The notes under the pieces were generated by a model. The model was given only the letters and a program-made list of their open reading frames with translations. It had not been told where the DNA came from and did no database searches. From assembly GCF_002847525.1 (NCBI RefSeq), contig NZ_PKKM01000005.1, positions 66,814 through 130,813 on the forward strand: DNA of 64,000 nt, in the 5' to 3' direction. Within the stretch, counting starts at the first letter, position 1. Every line of letters begins with the position of its first letter. The translations under genes and the position numbers were made by a program. This document shows positions 54,539 to 63,880 of the stretch, one piece after another. This DNA is from Schaalia odontolytica. Its GTDB lineage: Bacteria > Actinomycetota > Actinomycetes > Actinomycetales > Actinomycetaceae.

Positions 54539-54709
54539 TCAGCCCTCGACGTCCAGGAGGCCGTTCTTGTAGGCCTTGGCCAGGCGGCGGGGCACGCGGA
54601 TCTCACGGCCGGCAACCTTGACGGTGTTCAGCTCGGTAAGATCAGCCTTCCAGGTAGACCGGCGGGTGCGGGTGTTCGCACGGGACATCTTGCGCTTGGG
54701 AACTGCCAT
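54539..54709 (-). CDS. rpmF: 50S ribosomal protein L32
   Basis: 56-residue protein of the large ribosomal subunit: it opens [20 protein letters not shown] and ends [13 protein letters not shown]. It lacks the four zinc-binding cysteines found in zinc-type L32, so it is the zinc-independent form. AGGAG lies about 9 nt upstream of the ATG, and a strong terminator follows. Zinc-free paralogues are often induced by zinc shortage, but many actinobacteria have this form as the only copy. Confidence 0.93.
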   Translation of the reverse strand: MAVPKRKMSRANTRTRRSTWKADLTELNTVKVAGREIRVPRRLAKAYKNGLLDVEG

Positions 54710-54884
54710 GTCTTACCGCTCCTCTTCTTTCTCGACGACTATTCTGATCGGTGCGCCACGCGGGCGCACGGCGACAACCCGACAAGACTACCACGGACCG
54801 GCCCCTGAAGCACATCGCGAGAGGCTACGCGCCTGCGATCCTGGTTACAGACTCAGGGCGGGCTCGCTCCCTTAGACTGGGCGC

Positions 54885-55541
54885 ATGTCCGCTCTTCGCA
54901 CGCTCGCCTCCGGCACGCTCCTCACCCACGAGATTGAGATCAAGCGTTCCCGGTTCATTACGACGCTGGCCCGGACGGACACGCCCGAGGAGGCTCGCGA
55001 GCTCATCGACGCGGTCAAGTCCGAGCATCCGCAGGCGCGGCACAACTGCTCCGCATACCTGATCGATCCGCCGGATGCCGCACCTTTGCAGCATTCATCG
55101 GACGACGGCGAACCCTCGGGCACGGCCGGGACCCCGATGCTGGAGGCCCTCCGCGCCTCCGACACGTGGAACGCGACGGCGGTCGTCACCCGCTACTTCG
55201 GCGGAATCCTCCTGGGCGGGGGTGGCCTCGTGCGGGCCTACTCCACCTCAGTCTCCGAGGCCGTCGCCCGCGCTCCCATCGCCTACCTCGTCGGGCGCGA
55301 CGTCCTCGAAACACAGCTGAGCCCCGGGGACGCGGGTCGCATCGAGGCCGAGCTGCGCGCGCGAGGAGCCGCGGTCCTCGACACGATCTGGAACGCGGAC
55401 GTCACACTGCGCATTGCCATTGATCCGAGCGACCGAGACTCGATTGACGCGTGCCTGGCCCAGGCCTCGTCCGGTGTTGCAAAGTTTCGCTACGTGGAAA
55501 CACGGCGGATTGAACTAGACGAGGCTCCGCGCGTGGGATGA
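54885..55541 (+). CDS. YigZ/IMPACT family protein
   Basis: 218-residue protein with the N-terminal IMPACT fold: IEIKRSRFITTLARTDTPEEA, HNCSAYLI, SDDGEPSGTAGTPMLEAL and TRYFGGILLGGGGLVRAYS. The C-terminal part is the DUF1949-type domain. Eukaryotic IMPACT inhibits the Gcn2 kinase; the bacterial role is not settled and may involve translation. The ATG has TAGACT (54873-54878) six nt upstream and no ribosome site, a clear leaderless start. cysK follows 36 bp downstream. Confidence 0.93.
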   Translation: MSALRTLASGTLLTHEIEIKRSRFITTLARTDTPEEARELIDAVKSEHPQARHNCSAYLIDPPDAAPLQHSSDDGEPSGTAGTPMLEALRASDTWNATAVVTRYFGGILLGGGGLVRAYSTSVSEAVARAPIAYLVGRDVLETQLSPGDAGRIEAELRARGAAVLDTIWNADVTLRIAIDPSDRDSIDACLAQASSGVAKFRYVETRRIELDEAPRVG

Positions 55542-55577
55542 CAATTCAGGGGTACACCTGCTTAGGAAGGACCTCTC

Positions 55578-56510
55578 ATGGCTCGCATCGCCTCCACCGT
55601 CGCCGATCTGATCGGTGGCACCCCCCTCGTCCGCATTAACCACGTTGCCGGTGACGGCGTTGACGTGGTTGCCAAGGTCGAGGCCTTCAACCCCGCGTCC
55701 TCCGTGAAGGACCGCATCGCCCGCTCGATCATCGACGCGGCTGAGGCCTCGGGCGCCCTGGCCCCCGGCGGCACGATCGTCGAGGCCACCTCCGGTAACA
55801 CGGGCATCGCCCTGTCGATGGTGGGCGCGGCACGCGGCTACAAGGTCGTCATCGTCATGCCCGCCTCGATGTCCGTCGAGCGCCGTGCGATCGTGCGCGC
55901 CTTCGGTGCCGAGCTGGTCCTCACCGACCCGAAGGGCGGCGTCTCCGCGGCCGTTGCCGAGGCCGAGCGCATCGCCTCCGAGCGCCCCGGCGCCATCATC
56001 GCCTCCCAGTTCACCAACCCCGCCAACCCTGCTGCCCACGTGGCGCACACCGGCGAGGAGATCTGGGCCGACACCGACGGCCAGGTTGACGTCTTCGTCG
56101 CCGGCGTCGGCACGGGTGGCACCATCTCGGGCGTCGCGAAGGTCCTCAAGGAGAAGAACCCGAACGTGCGCATCATCGCCGTTCAGCCCGCCGAGTCTCC
56201 CCTGCTGACGGGCGGCACTCCCGGCCCGCACGGCATCCAGGGCCTCATGCCCAACTTCGTGCCCGAGACCTTCGACGCTGGCATCGTGGATGAGGTCATT
56301 TCCGTGGAGACCGCCCAGGCGCTCGAGTTCGCTCGCCGCGCGGCCGCCGAGGAGGGCCTGCTCGTGGGCATCTCCTCCGGCGCCGCCCTGGCGGGTACGG
56401 CCGCCGTCGCCGCCCGCCCCGAGCTGGCCGGCAAGAAGATCGTCACGCTCCTGCCCGACACGGGTGAGCGTTACCTCTCGACCGCGCTGTTCGCGGGCCT
56501 CGAGGACTGA
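55578..56510 (+). CDS. cysK: cysteine synthase (O-acetylserine sulfhydrylase A)
   Basis: 310-residue PLP enzyme that makes cysteine from O-acetylserine and sulfide. The PLP Lys lies in NPASSVKDRIA, the substrate loop is TSGNTGIALS, the phosphate-binding loop is GVGTGGTISGV, and the C-terminal ISSGAALAG is typical. AGGAAGG precedes the ATG. cysE, which makes its substrate and usually forms a complex with it, follows 92 bp downstream after a hairpin. Confidence 0.97.
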   Translation: MARIASTVADLIGGTPLVRINHVAGDGVDVVAKVEAFNPASSVKDRIARSIIDAAEASGALAPGGTIVEATSGNTGIALSMVGAARGYKVVIVMPASMSVERRAIVRAFGAELVLTDPKGGVSAAVAEAERIASERPGAIIASQFTNPANPAAHVAHTGEEIWADTDGQVDVFVAGVGTGGTISGVAKVLKEKNPNVRIIAVQPAESPLLTGGTPGPHGIQGLMPNFVPETFDAGIVDEVISVETAQALEFARRAAAEEGLLVGISSGAALAGTAAVAARPELAGKKIVTLLPDTGERYLSTALFAGLED

Positions 56511-56533
56511 TCCTTCCCGCTTGACGCGCTAAG

Positions 56534-56562
56534 GTGGCCCCGGATGGAATATCCGGGGCCAC
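56534..56562 (+). terminator. hairpin between cysK and cysE
   Basis: Perfect 12-bp stem GTGGCCCCGGAT/ATCCGGGGCCAC with loop GGAAT and no T-run. It may end most cysK transcripts or adjust the cysK:cysE ratio. Confidence 0.75.
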
Positions 56563-56602
56563 CTGTGCGTTCCCATCTGAGTCGACCATCCAGGAGGAAC
56601 TC

Positions 56603-57247
56603 GTGAAGCTCACCGTACGCGCCCTGTCGAAGACCCTGTCGCGCGCCCTGCCTACCAAGGCGCTCGGGCTCTTCCGCGAGGACCTCGTGACGGCGCAGCG
56701 CCGCGACCCCGCGGCTACCTCCGCCCTGGAGATCGCACTGACGTACCCGGGCGTACACGCCCTGTGGACTCACCGCGTCTCCCACGCCCTGTGGGCTCAC
56801 GGCGCCCGCACCCCCGCGCGCGCCCTGTCATCCATGGCCCGAGCCGTCACCGGCGTGGACATTCACCCCGAGGCCACCATTGGGCGCCGCGTCTTCATTG
56901 ACCACGCGACGGGCGTCGTCATCGGCCAGACGGCCGAGGTCGGCAACGATGTCGTCATCTTCCACGGCGTCACCCTCGGCGGCGTCGCCATGACGCCGGG
57001 CAAGCGCCACCCCACTGTCGGCGATCACGTCATGATTGGCGCGGGCGCGAAGGTCCTAGGCCCCATCACCGTGGGCACGGGTGTCAAGATCGGCGCGAAC
57101 GCCGTCGTCGTCAAGGACGTGCCCTGCGGCAACGTGGCAATCGGCGTGCCCGCGCGCCTGCTCCCCAAGCCCGAAAAGGACACGCGCGACCGCGATCTCA
57201 TCGTCGATCCCAACTACTTCTTCGAGGAGCCGGCCCTCTACATCTGA
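56603..57247 (+). CDS. cysE: serine O-acetyltransferase
   Basis: 214-residue enzyme making O-acetylserine. After an N-terminal helical part (HALWTHRVSHALW) comes the left-handed beta-helix of hexapeptide repeats: GVDIHPEATIGRRVFIDH with the catalytic His, GVVIGQTAEVGNDVVI, HPTVGDHVMIGAGAKVLG and NVAIGVPARL. The GTG start (VKLTVRALS) has AGGAGG 6 nt upstream. The open frame before it spans the hairpin and is ignored. The extreme C terminus ends ALYI; a C-terminal Ile is what CysK binds in the cysteine synthase complex. Confidence 0.96.
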   Translation: MKLTVRALSKTLSRALPTKALGLFREDLVTAQRRDPAATSALEIALTYPGVHALWTHRVSHALWAHGARTPARALSSMARAVTGVDIHPEATIGRRVFIDHATGVVIGQTAEVGNDVVIFHGVTLGGVAMTPGKRHPTVGDHVMIGAGAKVLGPITVGTGVKIGANAVVVKDVPCGNVAIGVPARLLPKPEKDTRDRDLIVDPNYFFEEPALYI

Positions 57248-57332
57248 GGGACATTCGCCCTCGTCAGATGCGGTCTGTGAGAATCCGTTCAAGACCCGTG
57301 ACAAAGTGAGCATCCTCACCTATAGTTGGTTT

Positions 57333-57824
57333 ATGGAAGCTCAAACTCTACATGCCCCCCTGGACGCGTTGTCAGCGGCGAATCGGCCTCAGGGTATTGA
57401 GATCGCCACGCTCACAACATTCGACATCCCCGCGCTCGCGGTGCTCACCCTCGAGGCGTACGACGACGACGTCACGCCTGAGGCGCTCTTGGAAACCTCC
57501 GAAGAACTACGCCTGACGTTTGAGGGCGCTTTCGGGGCGACCACGGAAGACTCGTTCATCGGCGCGTGGGACGGGGGCACGCTCGTCGGAGCGATCCTCG
57601 TCGTCCGCGAATCCCCGTGGGATGATGCGCCGGACGGCCCCTTCGTGGTGGACCTGATCGTCGCCCCCGACTACCGCAGGCGTGGCATCGCGACAGCCCT
57701 CGTCTCCGAGGTCGCCGCGCGCTGCTCACAGTGGGGATTCGACACCCTCGCCCTGCGCCTGGATACGCGCCACGGCGGAGCCCGCGAACTCTACTCGGTC
57801 CTCGGATTCGAAGAGATTGCCTGA
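57333..57824 (+). CDS. GNAT family N-acetyltransferase
   Basis: 163-residue acetyltransferase. The acetyl-CoA loop lies in VVDLIVAPDYRRRGIATALV, and the C-terminal motif is GGARELYSVLGF. TATAGT (57321-57326) lies 6 nt before the ATG with GTGACA 16 bp further upstream, so a leaderless start is likely; the longer open frame overlapping cysE is not used. Substrate unknown. Confidence 0.87.
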   Translation: MEAQTLHAPLDALSAANRPQGIEIATLTTFDIPALAVLTLEAYDDDVTPEALLETSEELRLTFEGAFGATTEDSFIGAWDGGTLVGAILVVRESPWDDAPDGPFVVDLIVAPDYRRRGIATALVSEVAARCSQWGFDTLALRLDTRHGGARELYSVLGFEEIA

Positions 57825-57834
57825 CAAAGGTCGA

Positions 57835-57862
57835 GGAGTGCGAGCCTTGCGGCCCGCACTCC
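57835..57862. terminator. bidirectional terminator between GNAT and nei-type gene
   Basis: GGAGTGCG(A)GCC pairs with GGC(C)CGCACTCC around TTGC. Confidence 0.75.
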
Positions 57863-57882
57863 CCTGACGGTTCTTCGCGCGC

Positions 57883-58920
57883 TCAGCGCTGGCAGGACGG
57901 ACACCAGAACAGGCGTCGGTTCTGCATGAGCGCCTCACGGATCGGCGTCGAGCAGCGCAGGCACGGGCGGTCCGTGCGGTGGTACACGTACCAGCGCGAT
58001 GCCTCCTCGTCCCCTTCAATCGGCGGGTTGGGGGCCTCCTCCGGGTCCATCGTGTCCAGGCGACCTGCGGCCAGGCCGCGGTTCATGAGGTCGCAGATCA
58101 GGACCCACAGCTCGCGCAGGCGCTTGATGGAGATATTGGCCCCCTTGCGGTGTGGCGAGATGCCCGCGAGGAACAGGGCGTCGGCACGGTAGATGTTGCC
58201 CACGCCCGCGATAATCGACTGATCCATGACGATCTCGCCAATCGCGCGCTTCTTGGAGTGAGCGACCTGGGCAAAACGCTCCATGGCCTCGGCGTCGGAG
58301 CGGGCCCCGGCGTCCAGAGGATCCGGCCCCAGCTTCGACTCTGCCTTGATGCGCTCCTCATCCGTGATGAGGTCACAGCGGTTGGGACCCACCAGGTCAG
58401 CGACCGCATGGTCGTTGAACAGGCGCAGGCGCACGGCACCGACCGGCTCCGGCGGCTCCCATTCCCCCGCCTTGGCCTCGCCAAAGCCCTCGCCCCAGCG
58501 GGTCTCGGAGTGGCCGTTCCACTCCCCCTTCGGAACGTTGGGGATGCGGTGAGCGACGCCGTGCCCCTCGTCGACGACGGTCTCGTCACCGTTGAAGCGC
58601 CACCAGCCGTACAGGCCCAGGTGGATGTGCACCCACCGGTCCGGCCAGGGAGCGTCCTCGCCGAGGATCGGCTCCCCGCTGCCGGCCGCGGCGCCCTCCA
58701 GGAGGGCCACCCCGGCCTCATACGTCTCACCGTCGATGGGCGGGACGAAACCGATGAACATGTGTTTGCCGTGCACGCGCACCCGCTGCATGACCCACCC
58801 GTCGAGGAGGGCTGCGGAGGACGCGAAGCGCCCCTGCGGGGACGAGGCCGAGACGATACCCCCGACGAAAAGCTCGTCGAGGGTACCGGCTAGGCGACGG
58901 ACTGCATCGCCTTCAGGCAT
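57883..58920 (-). CDS. Fpg/Nei family DNA glycosylase
   Basis: 345-residue base-excision repair enzyme removing oxidised bases. Pro2-Glu3 (MPEGDAV) is the catalytic N terminus. The Nei-type Lys lies in VHGKHMFI. The helix-two-turn-helix has VMDQSIIAGVGNIYRADALF, and the C-terminal zinc finger has Cys pairs in PCLRCSTP and FWCPSCQR. It is longer than usual because of extra segments in the N-terminal domain (residues about 60-150), as in actinobacterial Nei2-like proteins. It starts 6 bp after the leuS stop, in the same unit. Confidence 0.92.
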   Translation of the reverse strand: MPEGDAVRRLAGTLDELFVGGIVSASSPQGRFASSAALLDGWVMQRVRVHGKHMFIGFVPPIDGETYEAGVALLEGAAAGSGEPILGEDAPWPDRWVHIHLGLYGWWRFNGDETVVDEGHGVAHRIPNVPKGEWNGHSETRWGEGFGEAKAGEWEPPEPVGAVRLRLFNDHAVADLVGPNRCDLITDEERIKAESKLGPDPLDAGARSDAEAMERFAQVAHSKKRAIGEIVMDQSIIAGVGNIYRADALFLAGISPHRKGANISIKRLRELWVLICDLMNRGLAAGRLDTMDPEEAPNPPIEGDEEASRWYVYHRTDRPCLRCSTPIREALMQNRRLFWCPSCQR

Positions 58921-58926
58921 GCGACC

Positions 58927-61857
58927 TCACTTCTTGACGACGACGTTGACCAGCTTCGGCGCGCGGGCGATCACCTTGAGGGGATCTGCCCCGCCGAGGG
59001 CCTTGACGATCGGGGCCTCGGCCAGGGCGGCCGCGATGAGGTCTTCCTCGGAGATGGAGGGAGCGACCTCGATGCGGGCCTTGACCTTGCCGTTGACCTG
59101 GATGACGGCCGTGACCGTGTCTTCCTCCAGCAGCGAGGAATCCTCGACGACCGGGAAGGGCTCGCGGGCCAGGGAGGCCTCGTGGCCCAGGCGGCTCCAC
59201 AGCTCCTCGCACAGGTGCGGGGCGACCGGGGCGAGCATGAGGATCAGAGGCTCGATGGCGTCGCGCGGAACGGCGTCCAGACTGGTCAGGTGGTTGTTGA
59301 GGACGATGAGCTTGGAGATCGCGGTGTTGATGCGCAGGTTCTCGTACTCTTCGGTCACCTCGGCGATCATACGGGCCACGAGGCGACGCGTCTTGTCGTC
59401 CGCAGGCTCGTCGGTGACCGTGAGCTCGCCCGTCTCCTCATCGACCGCGTTACGCCACAGGCGCTGCAGGAATCGCTGGGAGCCGACGACGGCGCGGGTC
59501 TCCCACGGGCGCGATAGGTCGAGGGGGCCCATGCTCATCTCGTACACGCGGAAGACGTCGGCGCCGTAGGCGTCGTACATCTCGTCGGGCGTGACGATGT
59601 TCTTCAGGGACTTACCCATCTTGCCGTACTCGCGGTTGACGGGCTCGCCCTTGTAGGTGAAGCCGGTCGTCTCGTCGCCCTCGACCTCATCGGCGGGCAC
59701 GTACTGGCCGCGCGCGTCGGTGTAGGCGTAGGCCTGCACGTAGCCCTGGTTGAAGAGCGTGTGGAAGGGCTCGGATCCCGGCACGTGACCCAGGTCGAAG
59801 AGGACCTTCTGCCAGAAGCGGGCGTAGAGCAGGTGCAGGACCGCGTGCTCGACGCCGCCGACGTACATGTCGGTACCGCCGCTGACCTTCCCCTCGCGCG
59901 GACCCATCCAGTAGGCCAGGTTCTCCTCGCCGGAGAAACGCTTCGCGTTCGTCGGGTCGGTGTAGCGCATCTCGTACCAGCACGAGCCCGCCCACTGGGG
60001 CATCGTGTTGGTCTCGCGGCGGTAGGTCTTGGGGCCATCGCCCAGGTCGAGGGTGACGTTCACCCAGTCCTCGGCGCGGCCCAGCGGGGCCTCGGGCGAG
60101 GAATCGGCGTCGTCCGCGTCGAAGGTGCGCGGGCTGTAGTCGCTGACCTCGGGCAGCTCAACGGGGAGCATGTCCTCGGGCAGGGCGTGCGCGACGCCGT
60201 CCTCGTCCCACACGATCGGGAAGGGCTCGCCCCAGTAGCGCTGGCGGCTGAAGAGCCAGTCGCGCAGGCGGTAGGTGACGGTGCCGTGGCCCAGGCCCTT
60301 GGCGACCAGCCACTCGATCATGGCGGCCTTGGCCTCATCCTTAGCCAGGCCATTCAGGTCGATCTCGTCGTTCGCGGAGTCAACGGCCACGCCATCGCCC
60401 GTGTACGCGCCGGCCTCGAGGTCGGGGCCGTAGGGGTCGTCGGCCGGGCCAATCGTGCGCACGATGTCGAGGTCGTAAGCGCGGGCGAACGCCCAGTCGC
60501 GGTCGTCGTGCGCGGGAACGGCCATGATGGCGCCGGTGCCGTAGCCCCACAGAACGTAGTCGGCAACGAAGATCGGAACCGGGCGGCCGTTGACCGGATC
60601 GATGCCGAACAGGCCGGTAAACACGCCGGTCTTGGTGCGTTCTTCGTCAGCACGCTCCGCCTCGGACTTCGCGGCGGCCTGGGCGCGGTACGCGCTCACG
60701 GCCTCCTTCGGAGAGGCGGCGCCCCCCGTCCACGCGTCCTTCGTGCCCTCGGGCCAGGAGGCGGGCAGGGTGAGGGCGGCCTCATCGTCGGCGTCGCCGC
60801 CGACGGTTCCGCCGAGGATCGGGTGCTCGGGGGCCACGACCATGAAGGTCGCGCCGAACAGCGTGTCGGGGCGCGTCGTGTAAACGTCCAGGGAGTCGAG
60901 GGAAGCGCCAGCCTCGCGCGCGCCGGGCACGTCGAAGCGGACGGTCGCGCCCTCGGAGCGGCCGATCCAGTTGCGCTGCATCGTGCGCACCTTTTCGGGC
61001 CAGTTGATCGTGTCGAGGTCGTCGGACAGGCGCTTACCGTATGCGGTGATACGCATCATCCACTGACGCAGATTGCGCTTAAAAACCGGGTAGTTGCCGC
61101 GCTCGGAGCGGCCGTCGGCGGTGACCTCTTCGTTGGCCAGGACCGTTCCCAGACCGGGGCACCAGTTGACGGGGGCCTCGGAGACATAGGCGAGGCGGAA
61201 GGAGTCGACGACCTTCGCCTGGGCGGCTCGGTCCAGGGAGTTGTAGTCGGAGCCATCCTCGGGGCGAATCTCGCCGGACTCGAGCTTGGCGATCAGCTCA
61301 GTGATCGGGCGGGCCGCACCCTGGGAGCCGTCGGGAGCCGTCGCCTCGGGATCGAACCACGAGTTGAAGACCTGCAGGAAGATCCACTGCGTCCAGTGCA
61401 CGTACTCGATGTCGGTCGTGGCGAAGGAGCGGCGCGAGTCGTGGGACAGTCCCATGCGGCGCAGCTGGCGGCGCATGTTCGCGATGTTCTGGTTCGTGGT
61501 GATGGCCGGGTGCTGGCCGGTCTGGACGGCGTACTGCTCGGCGGGCAGGCCGAAGGCGTCGTAGCCCATCGTGTACAGGACGTTGTCGCCCTTCATGCGG
61601 CGGTAGCGCGCCAGCGTATCGGTCGCGATGTAGCCCAGCGGGTGCCCCACGTGCAGGCCCTTACCCGAGGGGTAGGGGAACATGTCGAGAATGAAGAAGG
61701 GGTTGTGGGAGGCCAGCGGGCCAGCCAGGTCGCCCGTGGGGTTGTCCGCGTAGAACGTGCCCAGCTCCTCCCAGCGGTCCTGCCACTTCGTCTCGATCTG
61801 ACCTGCGAGCTCAGCGGTGTAGCGCTGGGCCGGGGCACTCTGCGGATTTTCGCTCAT
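58927..61857 (-). CDS. leuS: leucyl-tRNA synthetase
   Basis: 976-residue class I synthetase. The HIGH motif is [17 protein letters not shown] and the KMSKS motif reads [11 protein letters not shown]. The CP1 editing domain lies between ([33 protein letters not shown]). The C-terminal anticodon and tail domains end VVVKK. Length and insertions match actinobacterial LeuS. GAGGAA lies about 9 nt before the ATG, and TATTGT upstream is a likely -10 box. The Nei-type glycosylase gene is co-transcribed. Confidence 0.97.
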   Translation of the reverse strand: MSENPQSAPAQRYTAELAGQIETKWQDRWEELGTFYADNPTGDLAGPLASHNPFFILDMFPYPSGKGLHVGHPLGYIATDTLARYRRMKGDNVLYTMGYDAFGLPAEQYAVQTGQHPAITTNQNIANMRRQLRRMGLSHDSRRSFATTDIEYVHWTQWIFLQVFNSWFDPEATAPDGSQGAARPITELIAKLESGEIRPEDGSDYNSLDRAAQAKVVDSFRLAYVSEAPVNWCPGLGTVLANEEVTADGRSERGNYPVFKRNLRQWMMRITAYGKRLSDDLDTINWPEKVRTMQRNWIGRSEGATVRFDVPGAREAGASLDSLDVYTTRPDTLFGATFMVVAPEHPILGGTVGGDADDEAALTLPASWPEGTKDAWTGGAASPKEAVSAYRAQAAAKSEAERADEERTKTGVFTGLFGIDPVNGRPVPIFVADYVLWGYGTGAIMAVPAHDDRDWAFARAYDLDIVRTIGPADDPYGPDLEAGAYTGDGVAVDSANDEIDLNGLAKDEAKAAMIEWLVAKGLGHGTVTYRLRDWLFSRQRYWGEPFPIVWDEDGVAHALPEDMLPVELPEVSDYSPRTFDADDADSSPEAPLGRAEDWVNVTLDLGDGPKTYRRETNTMPQWAGSCWYEMRYTDPTNAKRFSGEENLAYWMGPREGKVSGGTDMYVGGVEHAVLHLLYARFWQKVLFDLGHVPGSEPFHTLFNQGYVQAYAYTDARGQYVPADEVEGDETTGFTYKGEPVNREYGKMGKSLKNIVTPDEMYDAYGADVFRVYEMSMGPLDLSRPWETRAVVGSQRFLQRLWRNAVDEETGELTVTDEPADDKTRRLVARMIAEVTEEYENLRINTAISKLIVLNNHLTSLDAVPRDAIEPLILMLAPVAPHLCEELWSRLGHEASLAREPFPVVEDSSLLEEDTVTAVIQVNGKVKARIEVAPSISEEDLIAAALAEAPIVKALGGADPLKVIARAPKLVNVVVKK

Positions 61858-61981
61858 CTGTGCGTTCCTCGCTTAACGATGGGTCGCGTAACAATACTCC
61901 CCACCAGGGTAGTTCACGCCCGCCAACCCCGCCGGATGCGCTCACCTACCGAAGCAGGCGCGAATGGGTGACAATAGTCGC

Positions 61982-62428
61982 ATGAGCACCGTCTTTGAAA
62001 ACATCATCTCCGGCGCCTGGTCCGGTCGCTTCGTGTGGGCCGACGACCTGTGCGTCGCCTTCGCAACGATCGAGCCCACCTCGCCCGGACACGTCCTCGT
62101 CGTCCCTCGCACCCCCTACGAGGCGTGGACCGACGCCCCCTCCGACGTGGCAGCGCACCTCATGAAGGTCGCACGCGCGATCGGCCTCGCCCAAAAGTCG
62201 GCTTTCGGCGTGGCTCGAGCGGGCCTCGTCATTGCGGGCTTCGAGGTCCCCCACACCCACCTGCACGTGATTCCCCTGCGCGACGAGTCCGACGTGCTGC
62301 TCTCGAACGCTGCCCCTGCCAGCGACGAAGATCTCGATAGCGCGATCACGACTCTGCGCGAGGCTCTTCTGGCTGCCGGTCACGCCGCGCACGTTCCGCC
62401 GTCGATGACCTCCGCAGCGCTCGTCTAA
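61982..62428 (+). CDS. HIT family nucleotide hydrolase
   Basis: 148-residue histidine-triad protein. The catalytic triad lies in VPHTHLHVIPLRD, and the fold opens STVFENIISGAWSGRFVWAD. It probably cleaves aminoacyl-AMP or other nucleoside phosphoramidates. The ATG at 61982 is preceded by GACAAT (61970-61975) with a 6-nt gap, so a leaderless start is preferred over the ATG at 61964. It is divergent from leuS. Confidence 0.92.
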   Translation: MSTVFENIISGAWSGRFVWADDLCVAFATIEPTSPGHVLVVPRTPYEAWTDAPSDVAAHLMKVARAIGLAQKSAFGVARAGLVIAGFEVPHTHLHVIPLRDESDVLLSNAAPASDEDLDSAITTLREALLAAGHAAHVPPSMTSAALV

Positions 62429-62466
62429 GGCCCACGCCCCACCTGTGCGCCCACCGACGGGCGCTC

Positions 62467-62501
62467 CCAGCCCGCCCGGCCTCTTTGGTCAGGCGGGCTG
62501 G
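62467..62501. terminator. bidirectional terminator between HIT and DtxR-family genes
   Basis: Perfect 10-bp stem CCAGCCCGCC/GGCGGGCTGG with a 15-nt loop. Confidence 0.8.
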
Positions 62502-62548
62502 ATCGTTTCCGGGCCTCGTCGATGGGAGTCGGCTCGCGTTGGGGCAGC

Positions 62549-63217
62549 TCAGTCCCGGACGACGATGCCCGAGGCCTGGGCGGGGTCGAGGAGAAGCATC
62601 TGCCCATCGTCGAGGAGGACCGTCACTCCTGCGGAGTCCGATGCGACGACGGTGATATGGGCATCGGGCACGAGACCCGCCTCCTCCCAGGCGCGCAGCG
62701 CATCGGGGTCCCGGTCTGGCAGCCGCTCGACGACTCCCCCTGCGGTGATGTCGAGAGCGTCGAGCGGGCTTCCTGCAACGTCATCGCTGGTTCCGTCGGC
62801 GCGCGGAATCGGATCCCCGTGCGGGTCGCGACTCGGGTAGCCAAGCACGCGGTCAAGCCGGTCGAGAAGACGATCGGAGACTGCGTGTTCCAGGATCTCG
62901 GCCTCTTCGTGGACCTCATCCCAGGAAAAGCCAAGGGCCTCGTGCAGGTAGGTTTCGAGCAGACGGTGGCGGCGTACCATGCCCAAAGCGACGGCGCGCC
63001 CCTGCGGGGTTAGTCGCACACGGCCGTAGCGCTCATGGGTCACGAGGCCCTGGCGAGCCAGGCGCTGGATGTTTTCAGTCGCGGTCGAGGGGACGACTCC
63101 CATGTGCTCGGAGACATCCTTAGGTTTGACGCCGTCGCGGCCAGCTTCCTCGGCGCTCCACACGAGCTTGAGGATGTCCTCCACGACAGCGGAATAGGTG
63201 CTCGACGCGTCCGACAT
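62549..63217 (-). CDS. DtxR-family metalloregulator with Mn-type ligand set (MntR-like)
   Basis: 222-residue repressor with the wHTH (GVVPSTATENIQRLARQGLV), a dimerisation domain and a C-terminal SH3-like domain. Aligned by eye to DtxR, the ancillary ligands are kept (His84, Glu88, His103), as are Glu110-His111. The two residues that set metal choice differ: Asp14 stands at Met10 of DtxR and Glu107 at Cys102. Bacillus MntR also has Asp8 and Glu99 there, so Mn(II) sensing is more likely than Fe(II). The ATG at 63217 has AAAGGGG 6 nt upstream; the open frame to 63355 lies in the promoter region. Confidence 0.9.
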   Translation of the reverse strand: MSDASSTYSAVVEDILKLVWSAEEAGRDGVKPKDVSEHMGVVPSTATENIQRLARQGLVTHERYGRVRLTPQGRAVALGMVRRHRLLETYLHEALGFSWDEVHEEAEILEHAVSDRLLDRLDRVLGYPSRDPHGDPIPRADGTSDDVAGSPLDALDITAGGVVERLPDRDPDALRAWEEAGLVPDAHITVVASDSAGVTVLLDDGQMLLLDPAQASGIVVRD

Positions 63218-63310
63218 GGCGTTCCCCTTTCGTCTGAAGCCCCATTGTAGGTGCACGTGTGAGTCACGTCCGGTGAGCGTGCGACATAGGCCACGACAGC
63301 CCTCATTGAC

Positions 63311-63339
63311 TTGCGCGGGGCGAATCGCGCCTGTATATT
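63311..63339 (+). promoter_or_regulatory. promoter of the tRNA-Lys pair
   Basis: -35 TTGCGC (63311-63316), 17-bp spacer and -10 TATATT (63334-63339), 23 bp before the first tRNA. Confidence 0.7.
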
Positions 63340-63362
63340 TATCTTTCGGTTGCAAAACCCCC

Positions 63363-63435
<73 letters not shown>

Positions 63436-63469
63436 CAGCTTTCCTGGCTCCGGCTAGTGAAAGTACCCC

Positions 63470-63542
<73 letters not shown>

Positions 63543-63548
63543 CAAACA

Positions 63549-63576
63549 ACCGGCGGCCTTCGGGTCGCCGGTTTTT
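63549..63576 (+). terminator. Rho-independent terminator of the tRNA-Lys unit
   Basis: ACCGGCG(G)CC/GG(T)CGCCGGT stem with TTCG loop followed by T5. Confidence 0.93.
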
Positions 63577-63650
63577 CATATCTGCGGTGCCACTCACCCT
63601 GCATAATCCCGTGCGACGCCAACTGTCCCGCCATATCTCCGGCCTTCCCG

Positions 63651-63880
63651 CAGCCCCGCCAGATCTCCGGCTGCCGCGAGGCCTGCCCGCCCGCTCGCCG
63701 TCCGCGCCACCGACAGCCCTACGTCCGCAAACTTGTCGTTCCTATAGTCGACACTGCCCACAGCCCTGCCAGATCTCCGGCTGCCGCGAGGCCTGCCCGC
63801 CCGCTCGCCGTCCGCGCCGCGAGCTTCGCTCGGCGCGTCGGCTCGAAGCCCGGCCAGGCCCGCCAGGCCTCGCGGCAGCC
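63651..63880. repeat. 58-bp direct repeat plus inverted copy in a gene-free region
   Basis: 63651-63708 and 63761-63818 are 58-bp direct repeats with one mismatch, offset by 110 bp. The inner 17-mer GGCTGCCGCGAGGCCTG (63669-63685 and 63779-63795) recurs inverted at 63864-63880. A degenerate third copy of the left edge lies near 63630. The whole stretch from 63577 to 64000 shows no convincing gene. It may encode a structured RNA or be the edge of a mobile or integrated region next to tRNA genes. Confidence 0.7.

Noticed and set aside
63651-63818. CRISPR array
   Set aside because: Only two 58-bp repeats and one inverted copy, no regular spacers and no cas genes.
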